A stretch of DNA of 64,000 nucleotides from Chitinophaga lutea (GCF_003813775.1 NZ_RPDH01000002.1:1736001-1800000), one strand, 5' to 3'. Shown: positions 33,401-41,212, counted from the first letter of the stretch. Numbers and translations are program-made. The notes: generated by a model not told the origin, from the letters alone.

Positions 33401-33634
33401 TACCGACGCCCCGGGCAGGGCCTCGTCGTTTTCGTTGAACACCGTTCCGGACACAACGAATGAGCGCTGTTGCATGGCTGCGGTTGTTGTGGTGCTACCC
33501 GTCTTTGCGGCCGCCGGTGTCATAAAAAAGATGAGCAGTAAAGATGTGGTGATGCTGGCGGCAGCGATGCGCCGGCCGCCGGAGATTTGTCCGAACAAAA
33601 GATCGGTGAACCTGAATCCCGTAGAGAATTGCAT
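30467..33634 (-). CDS. SusC/RagA-family TonB-dependent outer-membrane transporter
   Basis: A 1055-aa protein. The ATG at 33634 is chosen because a signal-anchor (SITTSLLLIFFMTPAAA) follows and the longer open frame to 33739 is leader sequence. Domains: carboxypeptidase-regulatory-like beta-sandwich (~57-140, VSGTVFNENDEALPGASV), TonB-box region (LNEVQVVGYGTQKK), plug (~160-270, with LIIVDGVERE and the SusC motif YGNRGANGVIMITTRKG), then a 22-strand barrel ending in Phe (NFGLEANF). It imports oligosaccharides using TonB energy. It is the first gene of the 13-gene operon. A ~210-base leader with a LacI-type palindrome and a hairpin lies upstream. Confidence 0.95.
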   Translation of the reverse strand: MQFSTGFRFTDLLFGQISGGRRIAAASITTSLLLIFFMTPAAAKTGSTTTTAAMQQRSFVVSGTVFNENDEALPGASVRVKGTQTGVTTDMNGKFMIEVAREEDSLIFSFLGYYNTTVKVGAQKTMTIKLAPDEESRKLNEVQVVGYGTQKKITMVGAVSSVSAREIQKYATPSLTNAIGGKLAGIITRQTSGEPGYDAAKVFIRGLVSQSGTNKPLIIVDGVERELQDYWTTMNIQEIESFSVLKDAASTAVYGNRGANGVIMITTRKGTVGKPNITFRSEAAIVVPMRIEDNIDGYEYALLHNEALTNVGERPKFTDAEIQKYKDGSDPYMYPNVNWYDVVLKKRTRQLINNLGVSGGTEVVKYYLNLGYTIQEGIYNEDPANSYKTNAALKRYNFRSNVDVKLSKRFSLALGLSGIISNTNFPGRDAGNILANLKLTAPNTYPVKNPNGSQPGAFGDLLLNPYALVTQTGYTKQFYNTLVSNLSAKWDLSYITKGLSARGLVAFDVVDITQNIRRKSPATYSYAKDPVTGVETYKQWSTETPLGFENRNETYRTMYGQVGVDYERSFGAHQVTGMLTAERREFTNVNAGNSVQNLPERRQGLIGRVTYNYDYRYLLQLSAGYNGSENFPKGKRYGFFPAIGAGWIVSGEKFWNRNVISLLKLRGNYGIVGNDRIGGARFLYLSTYNKSAGGYVFGIDQNTNPGGKSEARIGNVNVTWETAYKTDLGFDLEMFNGKVVLSSTLFHERRDGQLLERRTIPIYAGYPPGTVPFGNVGITENKGFEANLQLRNTTKKGLYYSFTGNFTFAKNTIIENDAPPALYPYQDFRGSAIGSNLGYRALGFFQDQRDIDNSPSQTALQSVIRPGDIKYEDINKDGKITTADRTIIGSYGTEPQIMYGFGATAAWKGFDATIFFTGAARRDFFFTQGWTAWAFSGQAGYYNVMQQVYDKRFVVGGNNAHAEFPAVRAGSTNNYTGSTLWQRSGDYLRIKNAEIGYTIPVNVTKKASLKSVRVFIQGTNLATWDKIKVIDPESDFGTGGYPIPRNYNFGLEANF

Positions 33635-33749
33635 AAATAATAGGTTTAAAGGGTTCGGCGTTTGTTCAATTTTTGCATTAACGTGAAAAACATGGAAGGC
33701 CTGAGGCCCGGCTACGATCTTATCCTGTCTAAGGAGCATACGATTGCTT

Positions 33750-33770
33750 CATAGCGGCGGCTGCGCTATG
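33750..33770 (-). other. Hairpin in the susC leader
   Basis: A perfect 7-bp stem, CATAGCG (33750-33756) and CGCTATG (33764-33770), with a 7-base loop. It lies about 115 bases before the susC ATG in probable 5' untranslated RNA. It may affect RNA stability or translation. There is no T-tract, so it is not a terminator. Confidence 0.4.
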
Positions 33771-33845
33771 GAGATTCTGGCTGATAGGCGGAGCGCTGCA
33801 ATACGGCACCGCGTATGGTCATTCAACGAACATTCAATCTATAAA

Positions 33846-33859
33846 TGAATACGTATTCA
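33846..33859. promoter_or_regulatory. Perfect LacI-type operator palindrome before susC
   Basis: TGAATACGTATTCA is an exact 14-bp palindrome with the central CG step typical of LacI-family sites. It lies between susC and the lacI-type gene. A 12/14 copy lies at the lacI promoter (34926-34939). On the minus strand it follows a T-rich TATTTTTTG, one base longer than a -7 consensus. Confidence 0.75.
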
Positions 33860-33883
33860 AAAAATAAAATGGCAAAAAAATAT

Positions 33884-34888
33884 TTACTTCCTGGACTTCA
33901 CGGTGTTCCGCACCACGAGATGGCCTTTCATCATGATGATCTGCGGTTGGGCGGATTGATCGCCGATTTCCTGTGTCAGCAGTTCAACCGTACTGTCTAC
34001 CATTTCTTCCAGCGGCTGTTCCCAGGTGGTGAGGGAATAGGACGGCCATTCGGACATACGGATGTTATCAAATCCGACTACGGACACGTCTTCGGGGATA
34101 CGGAGGCCCATCGTCCGGATGGCGTCCATGACGCCGAGGGCGATGATGTCGTTCCCGCAAAAGATACAATCGATGTGTTTATTTCTGGTGATCAGTTCCT
34201 GGGCAGCTTTAAAACCGCTCTCAAACGTGTAATTGCCCGGTTCGATCATGAGATTTTTGATTTTTCTTTCCTGCAGCACTTCCCTGAAACCCTTCAGCCG
34301 GTCGATGGTGGTAGAGGTATCGGAGGGACCGGAGACAAAGGCGAACGACTGATGGCCCAGTTCCACAAGGTACGTGGCGATCTGCTTGGCGGCCAGGTAG
34401 TTGTCGCAGAACACGGCGCTGCTTTCCAGGTGCTCGGTATACCGGTTGAACAGCACCACGGCGATCCCGTAGCGCTTGAATTTTTCCGAGGCGGAGGAAG
34501 ATAACAGGGCATCGGTGATGATCACCCCGTCTATATTATATTCCAGGAGCTGCGTGATTTCGCTTTCCTGTATTTCTTCGTTTTCCGAATTGATGAAGAT
34601 GAGATGGTACCCGAGAGCGGAAAAGCGGTTGTGGAAGATTTCCAGCACGGCGGAATAAAAAGGATTGCGGATGTTGCGCATCACAATCCCGATCATCATG
34701 CTTTTCCGGGTGATCAGGCTCCGGGCATGGGCATTGGGCTTGTAGCCCAGCTTTTCGGCGGCAGCCAGTATTTTCTTCCGCTTTTTCTCGGATACGTTCG
34801 TATTGCCGGCAAATACCCTGGAAACGGTAGACTGCGAAACCCCTGCGGCTTCGGCTACGTCGAGAGAAGTGTAATTCTTTCTTTCCAA
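33884..34888 (-). CDS. LacI-family transcriptional regulator
   Basis: A 334-aa DNA-binding regulator. The helix-turn-helix and hinge (SLDVAEAAGVSQSTVSRVFA, KILAAAEKLGYKPNAHARSL) precede a periplasmic-binding-protein-like sensor domain (IGIVMRNIRNPFYSAVLE, DGVIITDALL, CIFCGNDIIALGVMDAIRT, VVGFDNIRMSEWPSYSLTT). The frame has no ATG before the first helix; the start is the TTG at 34888. It probably binds a sugar or its metabolite and controls the downstream operon and itself, given the palindromes at 33846 and 34926. It is on the same strand as susC but separated from it by 250 bases containing the operator, so susC likely has its own promoter. Confidence 0.92.
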   Translation of the reverse strand: MERKNYTSLDVAEAAGVSQSTVSRVFAGNTNVSEKKRKKILAAAEKLGYKPNAHARSLITRKSMMIGIVMRNIRNPFYSAVLEIFHNRFSALGYHLIFINSENEEIQESEITQLLEYNIDGVIITDALLSSSASEKFKRYGIAVVLFNRYTEHLESSAVFCDNYLAAKQIATYLVELGHQSFAFVSGPSDTSTTIDRLKGFREVLQERKIKNLMIEPGNYTFESGFKAAQELITRNKHIDCIFCGNDIIALGVMDAIRTMGLRIPEDVSVVGFDNIRMSEWPSYSLTTWEQPLEEMVDSTVELLTQEIGDQSAQPQIIMMKGHLVVRNTVKSRK

Positions 34889-34925
34889 GGTTTGCTTTTT
34901 ATTGAAAATCAGGTGATTTGAAAAA

Positions 34926-34953
34926 TGACTGCGTATTCATTTCTACAAATATA
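34926..34953 (-). promoter_or_regulatory. lacI-type gene promoter with overlapping operator
   Basis: The -7 element TATATTTG (minus strand, 34946-34953) is an exact TAnnTTTG match. Seven bases downstream lies TGACTGCGTATTCA (34926-34939), a 12/14 match to the perfect palindrome before susC and placed over the expected transcription start. Autoregulation is the natural reading. No TTG is seen at -33. Confidence 0.65.
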
Positions 34954-35021
34954 ATAGGCTTTTTTAAAAAAGAAGAGAAATTTTTTAATTGCCTGTTATT
35001 TTTTTGGATAAAGCGGGCATG

Positions 35022-36464
35022 TTAATCCCGCCTGGCCTCCATTTCCTTCCCGTTCTGAAACAGCGTCAGCTTTTTAGCCACGCCGGCGCTGTCTTTTTCG
35101 AACCTGAGCCGGGCGGTCACTACCGTATAGAAGAATTCGTTTTCAGAAGACGGATAGATTTCCACTTTCGGTTGCCCCGTCAGTTGTGCGTATGCCTGGT
35201 TCAACTCGGTGGTAATAGTAAATTTGAAGCCCGGCGCCAGGGTGTATACACCCTCTATGGTTTTCAGCTGGGCGGGACTGAGCGCAACGCTTTTCATGAA
35301 CGGCGTGGGCGTGGGCATGCTGAACGGTTTATCAAACAATATGTTCTCCGTTGCGCCGCACAACTGGTACAAGCTGACGACATTGTAAATGTTGGTCAGG
35401 ATGATGATGGTCTTCTTTTTTTCCGGGTAACGCGCGATGATGGTCATGTATCCGGGGTATCCGCCTGAATGCATATATCTGCGCCCGGTGGTTTCATCGG
35501 GTGGCAGGATGAGCCAGCCATAACCGTAAGCCAGGCCGGCAAACGCCGCCACGCTACCGTTATTAAGCCTGCCCGGTACATAGGCCAGCTGTTGCCGGCT
35601 TTCCCTGATCAGTCTGCCTGTGTACAGGGCGTGGTCCCACTTGAGCAGGTCTTCCGTGTTGCTGCTGATGCCGTAGGGGCCTGCCACACCGTCGAAATAA
35701 TACTGGTACCGATTTGCCTTCACGCTGTCGTTGATCACGAAACGGCCGGCGGCCGGACTGTAAACATGCCCAAGGGCGTAATTGTCCAGCACCTTGCTGG
35801 CGGCTCTCCTCGCATACACACGGGAATCGGTCATGTTCAGGGGACGGAAAATGTTTTTATCAAGATAATCCGCGAACGGCATCCCCGATATTTTCTCCAC
35901 AATGAGCGCCAGCAATACATAGTTGGTATTGGAATACGCCAGCATTTCGCCTGGCTTAAAAAGCGCCGGCAGCTTGCTCTTCACCATGGCATCCAGGATG
36001 TCTTTGTTATAATTGATGCGTGTCACATCCACCCTTGTTTCATCCCACGGCAAAAATTCCGGAATGCCGGACGTATGCCGCAGCAGGTTGTCGATGGTAA
36101 CGCCGGGATAGTGCAGCGACGGGAAATATTGTCCGATATCGTCCTGGTAACTGAGTTTACCCCGGTCCTGCAACTGCATGATGGCCATGGCCGTAAATTG
36201 TTTGGCAACGGACGCGAGCTCAAAAACGCTCCCCTCATGCAACAACTGTTTCGTTTCAAAATTGGCGTACCCGAAAGCCTTTTTATAAACAGGCCGCCCC
36301 TCTTCGGCAATCAGCACACAACCATTGAATACACCTTGCCGGTGCAGGGTTTCAAACAGGGAATCCAGCTTCTTCTTCGTTTGGGCAAAGCCGGGGAGAA
36401 TGGGTAACATCAGCAGGGAACAAGCGAGCAGCGTCCGGAAAGGGCTGTAAAATTGACGGTTCAT
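35022..36464 (-). CDS. Exported serine hydrolase, class C beta-lactamase family
   Basis: A 480-aa protein with a signal peptide (LLACSLLMLPILPGFAQ). The beta-lactamase/D-Ala-D-Ala peptidase fold shows the nucleophile motif ASVAKQFTAM (Ser-x-x-Lys), the Tyr-x-Asn motif YSNTNYVLLALIVEK and HSGGYPGYM in the third-motif place. A ~100-residue C-terminal beta domain follows (~375-480). Such proteins cleave peptides, esters or D-amino-acid bonds and are rarely true beta-lactamases. It lies 31 bases after the GH43 gene and is likely cotranscribed with it. Confidence 0.88.
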   Translation of the reverse strand: MNRQFYSPFRTLLACSLLMLPILPGFAQTKKKLDSLFETLHRQGVFNGCVLIAEEGRPVYKKAFGYANFETKQLLHEGSVFELASVAKQFTAMAIMQLQDRGKLSYQDDIGQYFPSLHYPGVTIDNLLRHTSGIPEFLPWDETRVDVTRINYNKDILDAMVKSKLPALFKPGEMLAYSNTNYVLLALIVEKISGMPFADYLDKNIFRPLNMTDSRVYARRAASKVLDNYALGHVYSPAAGRFVINDSVKANRYQYYFDGVAGPYGISSNTEDLLKWDHALYTGRLIRESRQQLAYVPGRLNNGSVAAFAGLAYGYGWLILPPDETTGRRYMHSGGYPGYMTIIARYPEKKKTIIILTNIYNVVSLYQLCGATENILFDKPFSMPTPTPFMKSVALSPAQLKTIEGVYTLAPGFKFTITTELNQAYAQLTGQPKVEIYPSSENEFFYTVVTARLRFEKDSAGVAKKLTLFQNGKEMEARRD

Positions 36465-36495
36465 ACCCGAATTTAATTAATTCTGCGGTAAATCG

Positions 36496-37398
36496 CTAGG
36501 ATACCTGCCCCACTCCTTCCGTCGTCATCACCACCCGTTTGAGCGTACCATCGGCGTTATAATACAGATGGTCGACGCACACGGAACGCCGGTGGCTTCC
36601 GCCATCGGGAGGCAATGCGCCGTTGTGATAGATGAAATAACTCTGTCCGTTGTATTCAAGGATGCTGCCCCGGTTGGTGGCGCAGTTGCCTGCCACCTCG
36701 TTGAGAATACCTTTGAATACCCAGGGCCCGTCTACGCGGCGGCTCATGGCATAGGCCACTTTTTCGGGGAATTGATAACCGTACAAAAGGTAATACCAGC
36801 CATTGCGCTGATGCAGCCACGCCCCTTCCGAAAAAGATGGCAGGTATACCTGGTGGATTTCACCTTCTACCTCGATCATGTTGTTTTTCAGACGGGTGTA
36901 AAAACACTGGTTCTTGCCCCAGAAAAGATAGGCCTGACCGGTGTTGTCGATCAGTACGGTGGGGTCGATGCTAAAGATATCATCCGCTGTGTACGGCAAC
37001 ATATCACTGCTGATCAGCGCGCTGCCGCGCGCGTCTTTGAAAGGACCTTCGGGCCTGTCGGCCACCGCGACGGCAATGGCTCGCCCGGGAATGTCTTTAT
37101 GATCTACGGCGGCGTACCAATAGAACACATCGTCGCGCTGCACCACCTGCGAGGCCCAGGCCCCTCCCTTCACCCAGCTGAAATCTCTCGCTCGCAGCGG
37201 CGAGCGGTGCTCTTCCCAGTATACCAAATCCACCGACGAAAAACAAAGCCACTCGTGCATGATGTATTCTTCGGTGCCCGGCGGGGCTTCATCGTGCCCC
37301 GTGTACATATATACTTTTCCGTTAGCTACGAGCGCGTTGGCATCTGCCGTGTATTTGTGCCTGATCACCGGGTTGCCGGATGCTGGTTGCTGTTGCAT
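36496..37398 (-). CDS. GH43-family glycoside hydrolase
   Basis: A 300-aa five-bladed beta-propeller enzyme acting on beta-xylosides or alpha-L-arabinofuranosides. Motifs: HKYTADANALVANGKVYMY (first catalytic Asp, base), SIDPTVLIDNTGQAYLFWG (Asp that tunes pKa) and YLPSFSEGAWLHQRNG (Glu acid). No signal peptide is present, so the enzyme is probably cytoplasmic and processes imported oligosaccharides. It is in a probable two-gene unit with the serine hydrolase. It is separate from the large operon but could use its products. Confidence 0.88.
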   Translation of the reverse strand: MQQQPASGNPVIRHKYTADANALVANGKVYMYTGHDEAPPGTEEYIMHEWLCFSSVDLVYWEEHRSPLRARDFSWVKGGAWASQVVQRDDVFYWYAAVDHKDIPGRAIAVAVADRPEGPFKDARGSALISSDMLPYTADDIFSIDPTVLIDNTGQAYLFWGKNQCFYTRLKNNMIEVEGEIHQVYLPSFSEGAWLHQRNGWYYLLYGYQFPEKVAYAMSRRVDGPWVFKGILNEVAGNCATNRGSILEYNGQSYFIYHNGALPPDGGSHRRSVCVDHLYYNADGTLKRVVMTTEGVGQVS

Positions 37399-37558
37399 GA
37401 TAGTTATTCTTTGTTGTCCGGGAAAGCCTCAATTATTATGCCCGCGCGTACCAACGGTCTGTTTGAGGAAATGACCGGCGCCGCTGGTCAACGGGTTTGT
37501 GCAATAAAAGGAATGACTGCCGGCACCAACGAACGGTGGAAGTTTTCATGTATCATGA

Positions 37559-38029
37559 TCAATACGCCAATAACCGCCCGCATGCGATGATCGCGATCCA
37601 CAACATGATGGAACAAACGGCGATTGCTTTTGCCGGGATGGGCATCTCCGTGCTGTTGTGCCACCGGGAACGGAAAACCGCGAACAGCCAGGCATTGCAG
37701 GCAGCGAGCACCAGCAGGATCAGCTTCGTCCGGAAAACAGGATCATAACCCAGGGTATGGGCGTTTGTCATAAACAGCAGTATGCCGGAAGGTATGATGA
37801 GCCACAGGCCGCGCCGCGACCACGACAGTAAGTGTTTTGCCAGTCCTGCTACCGGCAGGTGTTTGGCGAATCCCAGCAAACGGAAGTCAAACAGCAGTGC
37901 GGGGCCTACCAGCAATACGATCCCCACAATATGGATAATCTCGATGACAGGATACAGCCAGGCAGCCTGGCGGATATGCACCGCCAGCGGGGTGTTTTCC
38001 AGCCATTGCAGCCAATCCGCAACAGCCAT
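37559..38029 (-). CDS. DUF6644-like four-helix membrane protein
   Basis: A 156-aa inner-membrane protein with about four transmembrane helices (AAWLYPVIEIIHIVGIVLLV, GLWLIIPSGILLFMTN, LILLVLAACNAWLFAVF, AIAVCSIMLWIAIIACGRLL). The His in the first helix (IIHIVG) could bind haem or metal; this is a guess. Its ATG overlaps the stop of the upstream DUF6152-like gene by one base (TGATG), so the two are translationally coupled. Function unknown. Confidence 0.7.
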   Translation of the reverse strand: MAVADWLQWLENTPLAVHIRQAAWLYPVIEIIHIVGIVLLVGPALLFDFRLLGFAKHLPVAGLAKHLLSWSRRGLWLIIPSGILLFMTNAHTLGYDPVFRTKLILLVLAACNAWLFAVFRSRWHNSTEMPIPAKAIAVCSIMLWIAIIACGRLLAY

Positions 38030-38382
38030 CAGCGCAGTTCGTATTTGTTGCCGTCGATAAAAATACGCTCGGCGCGCATTTCATCCTTGATTTCCTTGTG
38101 GGGATATCCCACCACGCGCAGCGACCTCCCTTTCTTTACCATATCAGCCTTCACACCACGGTCGCGCATGCGGGTGACCGGTGCAAGTATGACCGTCCAC
38201 ACTTTTTTATCCTGCACCACTTTGATGGTAGCGTGTGGATTTTCATACACAGATGATTCAATAACACCGGTGTAATCGAGGGTTTTGGTTTGATCGTAGT
38301 TCGCCCAGCCGTGGTGAGGCGGTGTGAAGGAAACGCAGAGCGTAAAGAGCAGGACTGCGAAGAGATTTTTTAGTACAATCAT
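38029..38382 (-). CDS. DUF6152-like small exported protein
   Basis: A 117-aa protein with a signal peptide (LFAVLLFTLCVSFTPP) and a small OB/beta-barrel-like domain: HHGWANYDQTKTLDYTGVIE, ENPHATIKVV, WTVILAPVTRMRDRG and VVGYPHKEIKDEMRAERI. The pattern matches DUF6152, a periplasmic family usually next to DUF6644 membrane proteins, sometimes near copper or redox genes. The two-gene coupling with the following membrane gene suggests they act together in or at the membrane. Function unknown. A TATATTTA near-consensus -7 lies upstream. Confidence 0.72.
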   Translation of the reverse strand: MIVLKNLFAVLLFTLCVSFTPPHHGWANYDQTKTLDYTGVIESSVYENPHATIKVVQDKKVWTVILAPVTRMRDRGVKADMVKKGRSLRVVGYPHKEIKDEMRAERIFIDGNKYELR

Positions 38383-38583
38383 ACAGCAGTATTTAATGAT
38401 GACTAATGGATTCCCGTCTGTATAAATATACCAAATTCCGCCATCATTCCTACCAGCTGAAATCCTTCAGGCTTACGCTACCGCTCATATGGATGTTTTT
38501 CAGGTCCGCCCCCTTGCAGGCCAGCTCTTTCAGTGTATGAAGCCTGCACACAACAACAATCCGGCAACATACCAGGAAACGCG

Positions 38584-39444
38584 CTACAACTTGAGGCTCA
38601 CCGTCAACCCGCTGTTTTCCGTGCCGTAAAACGGCGATACGGATACGCGGTTGTTCTTTTTCAAGCGGCGGTGAAATTCCGGTACAAATATCCCGGAGCC
38701 GGCGCCGATCACCAGACCAAGCAGCACATCGGTCCTGAAATGTTTGCCGGCCCGCATCCGGTAGTAGCCTACCAGCGAGGGCGGGATGGCTGCGGCGGTA
38801 TAGATCGCGGCCCTTTTCAGGCCTTTGATCTGGTGGTAGTCGGTGAAGACCTTCGCGAAGAAAAACGTGGAGGTGGCGGCAAAAGAAACGTGGCCGCTGA
38901 AGAAGGAATTGCTTTTTGCGATACCGACTTTCTGCTCCAGCGGGATGTCGGTATTATACACGTACGGCCTGGTGCGGCGCACGGGGAATGCCGCCGCGAA
39001 ATAAATCGCATTATCGACCGTATGGGAAACAAGGTACATCGTGATCAGGTCGAGCCAGTCTTTGCGTATCTGCTTGTCTGCCGCCAGCAGCAGGGGACTG
39101 AGGATGGAAATATTCAGGAAAAGATCGGAATACTCCTGCGCTTTGGTGAAATAGGCGGGATTGGAAAAGATGACCGGCCGGTCGAAGCCGTTCACGTTGC
39201 CGGGGTTCAGATGCGCCACGTCAGACGCGTTGTACGCCGAGGTACGGTCGAGCGCCGCAAAGCCAAAATATGAGGTACCCAATGCCAGCACGGAGGCGGG
39301 CAGTTCATACTTCAATGTAACCTGGTATATTTTTTCTCTTTTTGCGGTCACCACGGAATCCGACTGACCGGAAGCGGCGCCGGCGATAAAAATCAAAAAG
39401 AGGCACAGCACACTGTGCATCCTGCTGCAATTGAACCCAAACAT
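38584..39444 (-). CDS. PAP2-family phosphatase
   Basis: A 286-aa protein of the type-2 phosphatidic acid phosphatase family, which removes phosphate from lipid phosphates or undecaprenyl pyrophosphate in the periplasm. A signal peptide ends near AGAASG. The three catalytic motifs are RRTRPYV (C1), NSFFSGHVSFA (C2) and GYYRMRAGKHFRTDVLLG (C3, Arg-x5-His-x3-Asp). Several hydrophobic helices are present. The last residues look like a beta-barrel-type C-terminus (SGLTVSLKL), as in some outer-membrane PAP2 proteins. It is transcribed alone, following the fucosidase unit by 44 bases on the same strand. Confidence 0.88.
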   Translation of the reverse strand: MFGFNCSRMHSVLCLFLIFIAGAASGQSDSVVTAKREKIYQVTLKYELPASVLALGTSYFGFAALDRTSAYNASDVAHLNPGNVNGFDRPVIFSNPAYFTKAQEYSDLFLNISILSPLLLAADKQIRKDWLDLITMYLVSHTVDNAIYFAAAFPVRRTRPYVYNTDIPLEQKVGIAKSNSFFSGHVSFAATSTFFFAKVFTDYHQIKGLKRAAIYTAAAIPPSLVGYYRMRAGKHFRTDVLLGLVIGAGSGIFVPEFHRRLKKNNRVSVSPFYGTENSGLTVSLKL

Positions 39445-39488
39445 AGGCGGAATACTTTTCTGCGGGTAAATATAAAGAATATTCCGGC

Positions 39489-41003
39489 CTATCTTTTATC
39501 CAGGTCGATCACGGATATCTCATAAATGGAAGGCGGCGCACTGGCTTTAAGGACCCTGAAGCGCAGGCTGCCGGTTTTATAACTCCGCGGCAGTCGTATC
39601 ACCTTGCAGTCGCCCATCGGCTCATGCCCGAGGAAAATCGTTTCCCAGCGGCCGTTCTGCAGGATGTCCACCGTGTATTCCTGTATGCGGGGTAACCTCA
39701 CCTGCGAAAACCCGTCGGGCAGGTTTTTCGTGTCTTTATATTCGAAGATGCTGATCTTGTTGAAGGGCTCGTTGGCATTCAGCGTTATCTCCAGGCTGGC
39801 CAGCGTGTCCCTGGATGCCCAGCGACTGTCGAGGTTGCCATCGGTCACCAGTGCTCCTTCGTACCGCTTCCCTTTTTCTTCCCATACGCTCGAAGCCTGC
39901 ACGGGTTTTAACGCAGAGATGAAGCGGCCGTTTCCTGGAAGGGGTTTGTTCATGGCGAGGCCGAGGCGCTTACCCAGGCTGATGGCCGTCAGGGCTTCGT
40001 ATTCCCGGATGCGGCCGGTTTGATCGGGCGGGATGTTCACCACCAGTGCGTTATCGTTATCGGTGCACCAGTAGAACAGCTCCTCCAGTTCATCCAGTTC
40101 GCGGGCGGGCAGCTGCGCCGACTTCTGGAACCAGTTCCAGCGGTGGCTGATACACAGCGTATGCTCGAAAGGCATATAGTACGATTTGCCTTCGTGCAGG
40201 TATTGTTTTTTATCGAAACGGGTGATGATCTTCGGATCCCACAGCCGGAAATCCGACGGAAAGTACTGGAAGAAATATTTATCGTCCACCGTCATTTCGG
40301 AAGGCGGTGTGTACTTCCGCTTGCCTTCTTCGTTCACGATGGTGTGATTGACGCTCACCGCACAGGCAGGGTTGAACTTTTTCACCAGCCGGTAAATCTG
40401 GTCGATACCCCAATCCTGCGGCTTGCGGTCCCATCCCCCATCGAGCCACAGTTCGCAGATGGGCCCGTATTGTGTAAAGAGCTCGGTGAGCTGTTTCAGC
40501 ATATAGTCGATGTATACCTGCGGATTTTTGTCTTTATACGACGGTTCATGCCGGTCCCACAGCGAATAATACACCGCAAACTGCAGCCCGTATTTGCGGC
40601 AGGCATCAGCGACGGCTTTCACCACATCCGTTTTAACGGGGGAAGCCGCCACGTCGTAGGTAGTGTACTGACTGTTCCAGAGGCAGAACCCGTCGTGATG
40701 TTTGGTGATGAGCAGCACATAACGGAAACCCGCATCCCGGGCCGTACGCACCCACTGGTCCGGGTCGAGCTGTGTGGGATTGTATTTTTCCGCGGGGATG
40801 GTGCCGTCCGACCATTCCACATCGGCAAAGGTATTGACGCCGAAGTGGATGAACATGCCGTAGCCGCGTTTGATCATCGCCTGCTGGGCGGGATTGGGCC
40901 GGGTACCCGGTTGTTGTATCTGTGCAGAGAGGCCCATGCAGGTCAGCATCAGTACCAGGAGGCTGCCAATGTGTTTTTTCAGATCGGTCATTTTGTTCGT
41001 CAT
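39489..41003 (-). CDS. Alpha-L-fucosidase, GH29, with C-terminal F5/8-like domain
   Basis: A 504-aa exported GH29 enzyme. The ATG at 41003 (MTNKMTDLKK) is chosen since a signal peptide follows (GSLLVLMLTCMGLSAQ); the longer open frame to 41153 covers the promoter region. The barrel contains RGYGMFIHFGVNTFADVEW, LLITKHHDGFCLW and the nucleophile region PICELWLDGGWD, whose Asp matches that of the other fucosidase at the left edge. Residues ~370-504 form a discoidin-like domain. It has one accessory domain where the first enzyme has three. A possible promoter (TTG, 21 bases, TTCTTTTG) lies 120 bases upstream. Confidence 0.93.
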   Translation of the reverse strand: MTNKMTDLKKHIGSLLVLMLTCMGLSAQIQQPGTRPNPAQQAMIKRGYGMFIHFGVNTFADVEWSDGTIPAEKYNPTQLDPDQWVRTARDAGFRYVLLITKHHDGFCLWNSQYTTYDVAASPVKTDVVKAVADACRKYGLQFAVYYSLWDRHEPSYKDKNPQVYIDYMLKQLTELFTQYGPICELWLDGGWDRKPQDWGIDQIYRLVKKFNPACAVSVNHTIVNEEGKRKYTPPSEMTVDDKYFFQYFPSDFRLWDPKIITRFDKKQYLHEGKSYYMPFEHTLCISHRWNWFQKSAQLPARELDELEELFYWCTDNDNALVVNIPPDQTGRIREYEALTAISLGKRLGLAMNKPLPGNGRFISALKPVQASSVWEEKGKRYEGALVTDGNLDSRWASRDTLASLEITLNANEPFNKISIFEYKDTKNLPDGFSQVRLPRIQEYTVDILQNGRWETIFLGHEPMGDCKVIRLPRSYKTGSLRFRVLKASAPPSIYEISVIDLDKR

Positions 41004-41212
41004 CTTAAAAGTATCCGGAGTAAGGATTGGATGTTCGTTTTTGTGTCCGGCAACAAAAGAAAGGGATTTTTCCCCTATTCCGCAACATCCGCTAATATGG
41101 AACCGGTTTTGGTTAAAATACGGTAAACCGCCCCAAAAGGCAGCCGGGGCCATTTTTGTTTATCTTTTTGGTGAAATTACCTCATATTGCAACCTTATAT
41201 ATCTTTTACACC

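Larger units (their letters stand above)
13030..33634 (-). other. 13-gene GH172-rich polysaccharide/glycoside utilisation operon
   Basis: Thirteen minus-strand genes run from susC (start 33634) to the sialate-O-acetylesterase-like gene (end 13030). Intergenic gaps are 4-44 bases and one pair overlaps by 4 bases, so one transcript is likely. Order: SusC, SusD, GH172, SSS symporter, amidotransferase-like, ceramidase-like, alpha/alpha-barrel, GH172, GH172, HisD-like, beta-propeller hydrolase, large GH172, SGNH esterase. A LacI-type operator precedes it. Confidence 0.85.

Noticed and set aside
35022..36464. Beta-lactamase resistance gene
   Set aside because: Ser-x-x-Lys and Tyr-x-Asn are present but the length, C-terminal domain and HSGG motif fit the broad serine hydrolase/peptidase group.
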